From contig JAEWYW010000061.1 of the NCBI GenBank assembly GCA_023458535.1, positions 1 to 9,539 of the forward strand: 9,539 nt of DNA, given 5' to 3'. Source of the DNA: Bacteroidota bacterium. Lineage in GTDB: Bacteria; Bacteroidota; Bacteroidia; Flavobacteriales; Weeksellaceae. The notes beneath the pieces were generated by a model. It searched no databases and had not been told where the DNA came from. It was given only the letters and a program-made list of their open reading frames with translations. Below, one piece after another: positions 1 through 6,692 of this stretch (the first letter of the stretch is position 1; each line of letters starts with the position of its first letter). The translations under genes were made by a program, and so were the position numbers.

Positions 1-181
1 TAAAATAAAAGTTGATCCTATCAACTATGTTAACTCAGATAATGCTGGAGTTTGGGGTTACGGATATACACCTGCAAGTGTAAAAACTTTCACTAACGCA
101 ACTACAGTAACAAAAGTGAGCTTAACGCCAGGGGCTTGGGCTACTGTTGATGGTGTAAACTTATTAGCTGGATTACAATAA
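1..181 (+). CDS. C-terminal end of an unrecognised protein (5' end outside the window)
   Basis: An open frame enters the window at base 2 and runs 59 codons to a TAA stop at 179-181. The visible end reads KIKVDPINYVNSDNAGVWGY at its start and finishes VNLLAGLQ. It is rich in Thr, Val, Asn, Gly and Ala with few charged residues, as is common in beta-rich secreted or surface proteins of flavobacteria, but I recognise no domain. A strong hairpin terminator begins about 30 bases after the stop, which supports this being a real gene end. Function is unknown, and nothing here shows how long the protein is or whether it has a signal peptide. Confidence 0.6.
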   Translation, partial: KIKVDPINYVNSDNAGVWGYGYTPASVKTFTNATTVTKVSLTPGAWATVDGVNLLAGLQ

Positions 182-211
182 GATTTTATTTAGTTTTCTT
201 CATATTAACAG

Positions 212-246
212 AAAATCCTCACAACAATTTGTTATGAGGATTTTTC
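212..246. terminator. Bidirectional intrinsic terminator between the upstream gene and hemL
   Basis: The arms AAAATCCTCA (212-221) and TGAGGATTTT (235-244) are perfect reverse complements, and the inner bases can pair further through 223-227 with 229-233. The hairpin is flanked by A-rich sequence on the left and a T run on the right, so it can terminate the plus-strand gene ending at 181 and also hemL, which arrives from the other side and stops at 339. Confidence 0.75.
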
Positions 247-338
247 TTATGTTTTATGCTGAAATTTGTATTAAATCTATAGTTTGATTATCGATAAGTC
301 CTAATTTACATTACTTAACCTAAATATCAACCTAAAAC

Positions 339-1622
339 TTAACTGTAATCAAACTTTCTTACAGCTTCTAAAGTCATTTCAATTTCTTTTTCTTTAATGG
401 CATCGCTGATAAAATACGTTTCATAGCCACTAGGTGGAAGATAAACACCCTGATTAAGCAACTGGTGGAAGAAGTTATTGAACAGGGCATGATTTGCCTG
501 TTGAGCTTCATCAAAATTAGAAACCCTGTTGGTATGGAAAAATACAGACATCATCGATCCTTTTCTGTTGATTTTGTGCTCAATTCCTTTTTCGTTAAGA
601 ATTTTCCCGATTCCAAAATCTAAAGTTTCTGTGGTTGTATTAATTCTGTTGAAGAATTCGGGATCATTTTTAATCAACTCCAAAGTTTTCAATCCAGCAC
701 GCATTGCCAAAGGATTACCACTCAAAGTTCCTGCCTGATAAACGCCACCTTTAGGTGCCAGATGATTCATAATTTCATTTCTACCCGCGAAAGCACCTAC
801 CGGAAGTCCACCACCAATTACCTTCCCGAAAGTTACCAAATCTGCTTTTACGTTGTACACTTCCTGAGCACCTCCAAAAGCAAGTCTGAAACCTGTCATC
901 ACCTCATCAAAAATCAATAAAGCACCATTTTCATCGCATATTTTTCTTAAATCTTGCAAGAAATTATTTTCTGGCAGCACACAACCCATATTTCCAGCAA
1001 CGGGCTCTACAATAACCGCAGCTATTTCACCTTGGTTATTTCTGAAAATGTCCGCAACTTGCTCGGCATCATTATATCTTGCCAGAAGTGTATCTTTAGC
1101 TGTTCCCTGCGTTACACCTGGAGAATTTGGATTTCCAAAAGTTGCTGCTCCACTTCCTGCTTTTATTAAAAATGAATCAGAATGACCGTGGTAACAACCT
1201 TCGAATTTAATAATCTTGTCTCTTCCCGTAAATCCTCTTGCTAAACGAATGGCACTCATGCAAGCCTCAGTGCCAGAAGACACCATTCTTATCTGATCGA
1301 TATTCGGAACATTTTCTACAATTAATTTTGCAATTTCAGTTTCCAGTTCTGTTGGAGCTCCGAAAGAAAAACCTTTATCGGCCTGAGTTTTTAATTCCTC
1401 TAAAACTTCTGGATGGGTATGTCCTAAAATGGCTGGACCCCACGAATTAATGTAATCGATATAGACATTGTCGTCGGCATCTGTAAGATAAGCACCTTTA
1501 GCCGATTTCATAAAAACAGGAACGCCTCCTACAGATTTGAATGCTCTTACTGGTGAATTTACACCGCCAGGAATGTATTGATAAGCCTCATCAAATAAGG
1601 CTGAACTTCTTTGGTATCTCAT
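339..1622 (-). CDS. hemL: Glutamate-1-semialdehyde 2,1-aminomutase
   Basis: This PLP enzyme converts glutamate-1-semialdehyde to 5-aminolevulinate, the last step of the C5 route to heme and other tetrapyrroles, and acts in the cytoplasm. The 427 residues match the usual family length. The opening YIPGGVNSPVRAF motif (residues 16-28) is diagnostic of HemL. SSGTEA (115-120) belongs to the cofactor phosphate-binding region, D239 in LLIFDEVMTGFR is the PLP ring-nitrogen aspartate, and K267 in TFGKVIGGGLPVGAF is the Schiff-base lysine. GTLSGNPLAM (298-307) is also typical. The ATG at 1622 begins directly before the conserved N-terminus (MRYQRSSALF). It is the last gene of a minus-strand run, 83 bases after the glucosaminidase gene, and is followed by the hairpin at 212-246. 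It is intact with all key residues present. The C5 route implies glutamyl-tRNA reductase elsewhere in the genome. Confidence 0.97.
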   Translation of the reverse strand: MRYQRSSALFDEAYQYIPGGVNSPVRAFKSVGGVPVFMKSAKGAYLTDADDNVYIDYINSWGPAILGHTHPEVLEELKTQADKGFSFGAPTELETEIAKLIVENVPNIDQIRMVSSGTEACMSAIRLARGFTGRDKIIKFEGCYHGHSDSFLIKAGSGAATFGNPNSPGVTQGTAKDTLLARYNDAEQVADIFRNNQGEIAAVIVEPVAGNMGCVLPENNFLQDLRKICDENGALLIFDEVMTGFRLAFGGAQEVYNVKADLVTFGKVIGGGLPVGAFAGRNEIMNHLAPKGGVYQAGTLSGNPLAMRAGLKTLELIKNDPEFFNRINTTTETLDFGIGKILNEKGIEHKINRKGSMMSVFFHTNRVSNFDEAQQANHALFNNFFHQLLNQGVYLPPSGYETYFISDAIKEKEIEMTLEAVRKFDYS

Positions 1623-1705
1623 TGTATTGATTGATGGTTGTTGGTAAAATTAAAATGCTTCACGCAAAACATGAAACTGATTGAATTCAAACCTTCAACA
1701 TTAAA

Positions 1706-2755
1706 TTAATTTCTTGGTTTTTTATCTTGAAGATATACGATTTGTCCGCTGTTTAACCTCTGGCCTTCATCCATTCGGTTTTTAGCGTAGAGTTTATTCA
1801 GCTTCACCCCAAATTTCTGTGCAATTTGGTACATAGATTCACCATTTTCGCTTTGATAAGTGGGAACATTGCCATCGGAGTTTTTAGATTCCAGGAAAAC
1901 AATATCATTTTTCTTTAATTGTGTGCTGTTAAGCTCATTCCACTTCATGATTTTGCTTTCACTAATTCCAAATTTATTGGATAGAAATTTAACACTGGTA
2001 TCCTCAGGAATAATCACAAATTTTAAGCCTCCATTGGGATGATTTTTCACCAGCATGGAATTGAGAATTTCACCTTTTGTTTTGGTTCTTTCAGTATATC
2101 TCGCTGGTTGGGCGTAAACTTTCTCCGCTTTCGACTCTACAGCTACGATGGTTTTTCTATTGTCTTTTTTAGGTTCATTCTTAGCTAAATAAACATTATC
2201 GTTTTTAAAGCCAGGATATTGCTTTGCAATGGTATACATTACATCTCGTGAGGTTGTATTATCGTATTCATACAACTTGTATTTTTCAATTTTGCTGATT
2301 AAAATATAAGCATACTTCGGATTGGTGGCATAGCCTGCCTTCTTCAATCCATGCGCCCAGGCACGGTAATCTTTAATATCAAGATTGAAGAGATTAGTGT
2401 AATATTTTCTTGTCGCTAAGAAAATAGAATGATCTTCATAAGATTTTCTTGGATCGTCATATACCCGAAAACACTCATTGGGAGCATCATCGGTGTGTGC
2501 CATTGTCTTCCCCGTCCAGTCTTCTTTACACTTAATTCCAAAATGGTTGTTGCCCTGTAGAGCCAATCGACTCTGTCCTCCACCCGTCTCCAAAAGACCT
2601 TGTGCTAAGGTGATAGAAGCTGGAATTTTGTATTTTTCCATTTCCTCGACTGCATAAGTAGCAAATCTCTGAATGTACTGTTCCTCTGTTGCCCACGTTT
2701 GAGCTGAAAATTTTGATAAAACTAAAAGGCTGATCAATAGAAATAGTCTTTTCAT
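1706..2755 (-). CDS. Secreted glucosaminidase-domain protein with LysM repeats
   Basis: Predicted peptidoglycan hydrolase of the FlgJ/GH73-type N-acetylglucosaminidase family, exported and held on the wall by LysM repeats. I place the start at the ATG at 2755 (349 residues) because MKRLFLLISLLVLSKFSAQ then forms a clean signal peptide with likely cleavage after residue 19. The in-frame ATG at 2788 would put 11 extra residues ahead of it. The glucosaminidase domain spans about residues 22-165: IPASITLAQGLLETGGGQS carries the probable catalytic E56, followed by NHFGIKC and AGYATNPKYA, all typical. Two LysM-like segments follow at about 245-290 and 300-343; the second contains ESMYQIAQKFGVKLNKLYAKN and ends in the usual G-Q-I-V-Y-L strand. 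A basic Lys-rich linker (about 168-235) joins the parts. It lies 82 bases after the PLP-enzyme gene and 83 before hemL, on the same strand, so cotranscription is possible but not shown. Confidence 0.9.
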   Translation of the reverse strand: MKRLFLLISLLVLSKFSAQTWATEEQYIQRFATYAVEEMEKYKIPASITLAQGLLETGGGQSRLALQGNNHFGIKCKEDWTGKTMAHTDDAPNECFRVYDDPRKSYEDHSIFLATRKYYTNLFNLDIKDYRAWAHGLKKAGYATNPKYAYILISKIEKYKLYEYDNTTSRDVMYTIAKQYPGFKNDNVYLAKNEPKKDNRKTIVAVESKAEKVYAQPARYTERTKTKGEILNSMLVKNHPNGGLKFVIIPEDTSVKFLSNKFGISESKIMKWNELNSTQLKKNDIVFLESKNSDGNVPTYQSENGESMYQIAQKFGVKLNKLYAKNRMDEGQRLNSGQIVYLQDKKPRN

Positions 2756-2837
2756 CTTATAATATTTATTTTTTAATTGAAAAATCAAACATTCTTATCA
2801 TTTACAGACAAAAACCATTTTGAAAAATCTCAAGTAT

Positions 2838-3740
2838 TTATAAAATTAAATTTCTTTTTTGTCTTTTCAACAGCTGATTTGCACCCATAATCCCCTGCAA
2901 ACCACCTGTATGAAAACATAATATTTTCGCTCCATCAGGAAAAAATCCTTCATCAATCATTTCAAAAATCTTCATCATCATTTTTCCTGTGTAAACAGGT
3001 TCTAGCGGAATATTAAACTTCATTTTAAATTCGTTAATGAATGAGATCAATTCATCGTTAAATTTACCATAGCCACCAAAATCTGCATTTATAAGATGGT
3101 AATTTTCATTAGAAGTTAATTTTGCAATTTTCTCATCCAAAGCACCATCTCTTACCACTTTAAATCCTATAACCTTCTGTTCTTCCTCACAAAATTTTGA
3201 AATTCCGGCAATACTTCCTCCTGTCCCAACAGCAATGCAAAGATAATCAAAATCTTTAGTTTCAGAATTCAGCATCATTTTCACTCCTTCCACAGCCTCT
3301 CTATTGCTACCACCTTCGGGTATAATAATTCCATAAGGATACTTTTGCTTCAATTTTCGACTTAAATTTTCTTTATCCCTGTATTCTTCGCGTGACACAA
3401 AATGAAACTTCATTCCGTTTTGTGATGCGAGCTGTAAAGTGGGATTTTCCTGCCAAGAATTTTTCAGTTCATCTCCTCTAATAATCCCTAAAGTAGGTAT
3501 TCCACAATTTCTACCCACTGCAGATACGGCAGCAATATGGTTAGAAAAAGCACCACCAAAAGTGATAATAAACGGTTCTTTCGGAAAGGATTTTAAATAG
3601 GAATTTACATTATAAAAAAGTTTCCAATATTTATTACCTGATATTTCAGGATGAACCAAATCTTCACGCTTCATGAAGAGTCTCACGTTCTGAGAAACTG
3701 GTATTTCAACAATAGGAATTTTTATTTCTGGAATTTCCAT
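2838..3740 (-). CDS. PLP-dependent enzyme of the ACC deaminase/D-cysteine desulfhydrase family
   Basis: A fold-type II PLP enzyme, probably cleaving a D-amino acid such as D-cysteine (to pyruvate, H2S and ammonia) or a related substrate in the cytoplasm. With the ATG at 3740 it has 300 residues, slightly short for the family (about 325-340). ISGNKYWKL holds the Schiff-base lysine K37. GGAFSNH (62-68) matches the substrate-binding loop, GTGGSIAGI (172-180) is the cofactor phosphate loop, and FHTGGLQG (276-283) is the C-terminal motif. The HTGG form resembles D-cysteine desulfhydrases more than true ACC deaminases, so I would not call it ACC deaminase. The frame extends to a TTG at 3767, but the ATG at 3740 is preferred: a perfect TAnnTTTG box overlaps the TTG, and the protein then opens directly with the conserved EIPEIKIPIVEIP segment. 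Substrate is not settled by sequence. Confidence 0.88.
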   Translation of the reverse strand: MEIPEIKIPIVEIPVSQNVRLFMKREDLVHPEISGNKYWKLFYNVNSYLKSFPKEPFIITFGGAFSNHIAAVSAVGRNCGIPTLGIIRGDELKNSWQENPTLQLASQNGMKFHFVSREEYRDKENLSRKLKQKYPYGIIIPEGGSNREAVEGVKMMLNSETKDFDYLCIAVGTGGSIAGISKFCEEEQKVIGFKVVRDGALDEKIAKLTSNENYHLINADFGGYGKFNDELISFINEFKMKFNIPLEPVYTGKMMMKIFEMIDEGFFPDGAKILCFHTGGLQGIMGANQLLKRQKRNLIL

Positions 3741-3764
3741 CCTGCAAATTTCCGTAATATTTAA

Positions 3765-3772
3765 CAAAATTA
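3765..3772 (-). promoter_or_regulatory. Candidate flavobacterial -7 promoter box for the PLP-enzyme gene
   Basis: On the minus strand this reads TAATTTTG, a perfect match to the Bacteroidota -7 consensus TAnnTTTG. It lies 24 bases before the ATG at 3740, implying a leader of about 20 bases. No well-spaced TTG -33 element is present; the nearest is only 15 bases away, against a usual 17-23. Such boxes occur by chance in AT-rich DNA, so this is suggestive only. It would let the PLP enzyme, and perhaps the genes after it, be transcribed apart from the gene upstream. Confidence 0.35.
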
Positions 3773-3797
3773 TGGTTAAAGGTTCTACAAAAAATCA

Positions 3798-4124
3798 TTA
3801 CAAATAGTTAAAAAAACACCATAATTTTCTCTTTTTAAGGTAATTAAGATGACACTCATTGGTATACGCTTCTCTTTCAAAAGAAATTCTCATATAAGCG
3901 AGGTGTTTATTTTTAAGTTTGATGAGCCAGTAATAATATTCAACAACATACCAGATGTAAAAGAAGATCACCAAAAGCTCAATTTGTTGCCTAATATGTA
4001 TTTTTTCGTGGTTTATGAGGATTTTATTATCTTTATCTTCGGGTTTCCGAATAAAGATAAAAGGGAATAGCGTAATGCCATTTACTTTAAGCTTGGCAAG
4101 AGGTTTCTGGCAAACAATTATCAT
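3798..4124 (-). CDS. Small HExxH membrane protein resembling a minimal M56 peptidase core
   Basis: A 108-residue protein of a conserved but unnamed flavobacterial type. What can be seen: a hydrophobic N-terminal stretch (ITLFPFIFI, 17-25); INHEKIHIRQQ with an HExxH zinc motif at H39, E40, H43; a membrane segment of about 49-68 (LLVIFFYIWYVVEYYYWLI); and FEREAYTNE (82-90), which resembles the downstream acidic motif that supplies the third zinc ligand in M56/BlaR1-type membrane metalloproteases, probably E83 or E85. This order (HExxH, membrane helix, E-R-E-A) suggests a stripped-down membrane zincin, but activity is an inference. The start is the only in-frame ATG before the hydrophobic segment. 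A TATATTTG match sits just 6 bases upstream on the minus strand. It diverges from the DUF5522 gene with a 39-bp spacer, and the PLP-enzyme gene follows 57 bases after its stop. Confidence 0.8.
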   Translation of the reverse strand: MIIVCQKPLAKLKVNGITLFPFIFIRKPEDKDNKILINHEKIHIRQQIELLVIFFYIWYVVEYYYWLIKLKNKHLAYMRISFEREAYTNECHLNYLKKRKLWCFFNYL

Positions 4125-4163
4125 GAAAACAAATATAATAAAGATTTGATTGAGATTTAACTT

Positions 4164-4340
4164 ATGGCACTAAAAGAAATCAAAGAGGGTGAGGACTTTT
4201 ATTATAACGAACAGGGATACAAAGTTTTTACTGAAAAATTTCATTTAAAACGCGGTCACTGTTGCAAAAGTGGCTGTAAACATTGCCCTTACGGTTATGA
4301 TAAAAAAACAGATACATTCATTAAAATCAACAAAAAATAA
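4164..4340 (+). CDS. Small cysteine-rich DUF5522 protein
   Basis: A 58-residue protein (ATG 4164, TAA ending at 4340). It opens MALKEIKEGEDFYYNEQGYK and carries the cluster RGHCCKSGCKHCPYGY, with C33, C34, C38 and C41 spaced CC-x3-C-x2-C. This is the hallmark of DUF5522, a short family widespread in Bacteroidota and some other bacteria. The four close cysteines plus H32 and H40 suggest metal binding (zinc or an iron-sulfur cluster), but no function is known to me. The tail is lysine-rich. It is cytoplasmic as far as can be seen, having no signal peptide or membrane helix. The DUF4136 lipoprotein gene starts only 12 bases after its stop, so the two are almost surely cotranscribed. Confidence 0.88.
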   Translation: MALKEIKEGEDFYYNEQGYKVFTEKFHLKRGHCCKSGCKHCPYGYDKKTDTFIKINKK

Positions 4341-4352
4341 ACATCCATTACA

Positions 4353-4883
4353 ATGAAAAAATACATTATTCTTTTGCTGGCTTCTGCCACCTTGGGATTA
4401 ACATCATGCAGTCCTTTTCAAGTACGTTCAGACTATGCTGAAACTGCTAATTTTAATAATTACAAGACCTATAAATTGCGTATTGACGATTTAAAATTGA
4501 ACGACATTGATAAAGACAGGGTTCTGAATGAACTTTCCAAACAATTGCAAACCAAAGGTTTGATGCCTGGCAACAACCCAGATTTAATAGTGAACGTAAA
4601 AGCCAACCATAAAAAAGTAACCGATGTAAATGTGGACAGACCTTATGGTATGTACGGTTGGGGCGGTCCTTTCGGATGGGGAGTTGGTATGAGCAGAACA
4701 TGGACCAGCAATTACAACCAAGGCGCGCTGATTGTAGATTTTATTGATGCAGCAAGTCAGAAATTGGTATGGCAAGGTATAGGAAGCGGTATTTCTGTAG
4801 ATTCACCGCGAGCTAAACAGAAACAGATTCCACAAATTATGGCAGAGATCATGGCAAATTATCCTCCACAAAGAGTAAAATAG
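4353..4883 (+). CDS. DUF4136 family lipoprotein
   Basis: A predicted lipoprotein of 176 residues. MKKYIILLLASATLGLTSC is a type II signal with lipobox L-T-S-C and lipidated C19. The rest (about 22-172) fits DUF4136: the FNNYKTYKL opening, a helix that ends in the Q-L-Q-T-K-G-L turn, NPDLIVNVKA, a Gly/Trp/Pro-rich middle (YGMYGWGGPFGWG, 98-110), then GALIVDFIDAASQKLVWQGIGSG (124-146) and a closing segment with ANYPP. DUF4136 lipoproteins sit in the outer envelope, and their role is unknown. The residues after C19 (SPFQ) do not show the acidic export signal that sends some Bacteroidota lipoproteins to the cell surface, so a periplasmic-facing position is likelier. It is second in a unit with DUF5522 and ends 26 bases before a strong terminator. 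Confidence 0.9.
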   Translation: MKKYIILLLASATLGLTSCSPFQVRSDYAETANFNNYKTYKLRIDDLKLNDIDKDRVLNELSKQLQTKGLMPGNNPDLIVNVKANHKKVTDVNVDRPYGMYGWGGPFGWGVGMSRTWTSNYNQGALIVDFIDAASQKLVWQGIGSGISVDSPRAKQKQIPQIMAEIMANYPPQRVK

Positions 4884-4909
4884 TGTTGATTATCTATATC
4901 TAACCAATA

Positions 4910-4937
4910 AAAAAAGACCGCAGCTGCGGTCTTTTTT
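4910..4937. terminator. Perfect palindromic bidirectional terminator
   Basis: The 28 bases form an exact palindrome centred between 4923 and 4924: an A6 run, GACCGCAG, CTGCGGTC, and a T6 run. The GC-rich stem with A and T flanks works as an intrinsic terminator in both directions, closing the plus-strand DUF5522-DUF4136 unit (stop at 4883) and the minus-strand unit that ends at 4958. Confidence 0.92.
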
Positions 4938-4957
4938 ATTTATAAAGGAATTCGCAA

Positions 4958-5284
4958 TTAAGCTCCACCCATTTTTGTAGCATTCTGGATCATCTCCATA
5001 TAACCATCCCAACCTACAGTTGCCATAATAAAGATAAAGTACGCCAATTGTAGAGCCCCTAGCACAATACCAATAATACAAAGTATTCTACCAGTGTTCA
5101 GGTTATTGTAATCTGAGTACATTTCTGGAGACTGCAGATACAAGGCATTGTCTTTCTTATAAAGGTTAAGACCAATAAGTCCGCACACCAGACCTACCAC
5201 GCCACTGCAACAGCAAGATCCTACAATTGCGACAATCCCTAAGATGAGCACCGTTTGTGCATTGGGTAATTTTTGTTGATTCAT
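4958..5284 (-). CDS. CCC-motif membrane protein (DUF4190-like)
   Basis: A 108-residue membrane protein with a short polar N-terminus (MNQQKLPNAQ), a long hydrophobic hairpin (about 11-42) whose middle reads VGSCCCSGVVGLVCGLIG (C24-C26 and C34), a polar loop (43-64, ending NLNTGR), a second helix (about 66-90, with C69) and a short tail. The layout resembles DUF4190-type two-helix proteins, and the three consecutive cysteines match the family called CCC motif membrane protein, common in flavobacteria. Function is unknown; the cysteines might be lipidated, oxidised or metal-bound, but nothing here decides this. It starts 20 bases after the DUF2752 stop and so is probably the last gene of the OYE-DUF2752-CCC unit. 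It ends at the palindromic terminator. Confidence 0.88.
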   Translation of the reverse strand: MNQQKLPNAQTVLILGIVAIVGSCCCSGVVGLVCGLIGLNLYKKDNALYLQSPEMYSDYNNLNTGRILCIIGIVLGALQLAYFIFIMATVGWDGYMEMIQNATKMGGA

Positions 5285-5304
5285 AATATTTGTTTTTAAA
5301 ATGT

Positions 5305-5589
5305 TTAATGTGAGTGTTTAATAGTGTAGGAGACTACCATAATTACTGCATTGATGATGGCAAGAAAAACCATCATATTTCCGTAGTTCCTTTTCTTATC
5401 TACAAAGTTTAAAAAGGTAACACCAAAAAATAATAAAAGTGTATATACTGCCGGAAACATATGAAAGGCTTCTACAAATTTCCCTTGGAAAACCATTGCA
5501 ATTGCCCTTTGTGTGCCACAACCAAAGCATTCTATTCCAAGAAACTTTTTGGAAGGACATGGCAGCATGTATTTTTCTAGATTCATCAT
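5305..5589 (-). CDS. DUF2752 small membrane protein
   Basis: A 94-residue protein with the DUF2752 signature: C11-P12 followed by FLGIECFGCGTQRA (17-30), giving C11, C21 and C24 with a CxxC pair and the conserved T-Q-R-A. QGKFVEAFHMFP (35-46) is the typical segment before the first membrane helix (about 47-62); a second helix spans about 71-90. It ends in KHSH. Function is unknown, but the Cys motif is strongly conserved in the family. The frame begins with two Met codons, so translation may start at either. It lies 39 bases after the OYE stop and 20 before the CCC-motif gene on the same strand. Pairing of DUF2752 with a CCC-motif protein suggests a shared membrane role, which is inference. 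Confidence 0.9.
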   Translation of the reverse strand: MMNLEKYMLPCPSKKFLGIECFGCGTQRAIAMVFQGKFVEAFHMFPAVYTLLLFFGVTFLNFVDKKRNYGNMMVFLAIINAVIMVVSYTIKHSH

Positions 5590-5628
5590 TTGCTCGTCAA
5601 ATATGCAAAAATTTATTGAATTTAGAAA

Positions 5629-6675
5629 CTACTTTTTTGCTCTTGAATATTGTTTTGGGAAAAAGCATTCTTCACCTTTTGATAAAGCAAATTGAATGGG
5701 TAAATAAGGATTTCTCAAAATTTCCCGGGCTATGAATATTAAATCTGCTTCGTTCTTTTCTAAAATTTCTTCTGCTTGTTCCCCTTTTGTGATTAATCCG
5801 ACAGCACCTGTTCTTATTCCCACTTCTTTTTTGATTCTTTCAGCAAATGGAACTTGGTAGCCATCAAACACAGATATTTTAGCTCCATGAATATTGCCAC
5901 CACTTGAAACATCTATTAAATCAACATTTTTAGTTTTTAAAATCTTTGCCAATGCCACACTTTGGTCTACATCCCAACCGTTTTCTGCATATTCCGTCGC
6001 TGAAATCCTCACAAATAAAGGGTGATTTTCATCTAAAACCTCATTTACTGCTTCAACAATTTCCAATAAAAATCTGCATCTATTTTCAAAGCTGCCACCA
6101 TATTCATCTTCTCTAATATTCGATAAAGGCGATAGAAACTGGTGAATAAGGTAACCATGCGCGGCATGAATTTCTACAACATCAAAACCAGCATTTACTG
6201 CCCTTACTGCAGCATCTTTAAAATTTTGAACCTGCTCTTTAATCTCTTCCAAACTCAACACATGAGGCAATCTCTCATCTGGATGGTAAGGAATGGCGCT
6301 TGGTGCCACAGTCTCCCAGCCTTCCTCTACAGAAACCTGAACATTGTTCCAAGTGGAGCCTTTCCTACCTGCATGTGCCAACTGAATCCCTATTTTAGAG
6401 TCCGAATTTTGATGTACAAAATCTACTATTTTGGCAAGTTTCTGAGCCTGTTCGTCATTCCAAATCCCCATACATTTAGTGGTAATTCGGCCCTTGGGTT
6501 CTACACCAGTAGCTTCCACCATTATCAATCCTACGCCACCTTGCGCTCTGCTCCCGTAGTGTATCGTATGAAAATCTGTAGCAACGCCATGATTGGATGA
6601 ATACATGCACATTGGTGACATTACCCAGCGGTTCTTAAGTTCTAATTTTCTGAATTGAATGGGAGTATATAGCAT
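5629..6675 (-). CDS. NADH:flavin oxidoreductase, Old Yellow Enzyme of the YqjM/NamA class
   Basis: A cytoplasmic FMN enzyme that uses NAD(P)H to reduce activated C=C bonds of enals, enones and similar electrophiles. The 348 residues form one TIM barrel, close to YqjM in length (about 338). SPMCMYS contains C23 and Y25, the redox-tuning pair of the YqjM (thermophilic-like) class. GIQLAHAGRKGS (96-107) carries the flavin-contacting Q98. H170 and H173 in EIHAAHGYLIHQFLSP bind the substrate, with Y175 nearby, and the DEYGGSFENRCRF block follows. R223, the GAVGLI loop (290-295) and AREILRNP (316-323) bind FMN. The closing QYSR (342-345) may supply the arginine finger reaching into the neighbouring subunit, as in YqjM. 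It is first of a three-gene minus-strand unit and diverges from the cytidine deaminase gene. The natural substrate is unknown; detoxification of electrophiles is the usual guess. Confidence 0.95.
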   Translation of the reverse strand: MLYTPIQFRKLELKNRWVMSPMCMYSSNHGVATDFHTIHYGSRAQGGVGLIMVEATGVEPKGRITTKCMGIWNDEQAQKLAKIVDFVHQNSDSKIGIQLAHAGRKGSTWNNVQVSVEEGWETVAPSAIPYHPDERLPHVLSLEEIKEQVQNFKDAAVRAVNAGFDVVEIHAAHGYLIHQFLSPLSNIREDEYGGSFENRCRFLLEIVEAVNEVLDENHPLFVRISATEYAENGWDVDQSVALAKILKTKNVDLIDVSSGGNIHGAKISVFDGYQVPFAERIKKEVGIRTGAVGLITKGEQAEEILEKNEADLIFIAREILRNPYLPIQFALSKGEECFFPKQYSRAKK

Positions 6676-6692
6676 AATTGTAATTTCTTGCC

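Noticed and set aside
529..1450. Plus-strand open frames of 69-71 codons at 529-738, 954-1169 and 1238-1450
   Set aside because: They are the antisense of hemL, which is intact with all catalytic motifs. Their translations show no domain and have the composition of shadow frames.
1623..1705. Promoter for hemL in the 83-bp gap
   Set aside because: I found no acceptable TAnnTTTG box on the minus strand here, so I cannot support a promoter. hemL may be read from upstream.
2756..2788. Upstream in-frame ATG adding 11 residues (MIFQLKNKYYK) to the glucosaminidase
   Set aside because: The extra residues would precede a complete signal peptide that begins MKRLFLLIS. The start at 2755 is the better model.
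3741..3767. TTG start adding 9 residues to the PLP enzyme
   Set aside because: It is a rare start codon that overlaps a perfect -7 promoter box, and the ATG at 3740 directly precedes the conserved N-terminal segment.
4453..4775. Minus-strand open frames at 4453-4701 and 4584-4775
   Set aside because: They lie opposite the DUF4136 lipoprotein gene, which has a clear lipobox and family match. The antisense products look random.
6142..6600. 152-codon plus-strand open frame
   Set aside because: It is the antisense of the Old Yellow Enzyme gene, whose every FMN and substrate motif is present. The shadow has no recognisable feature.
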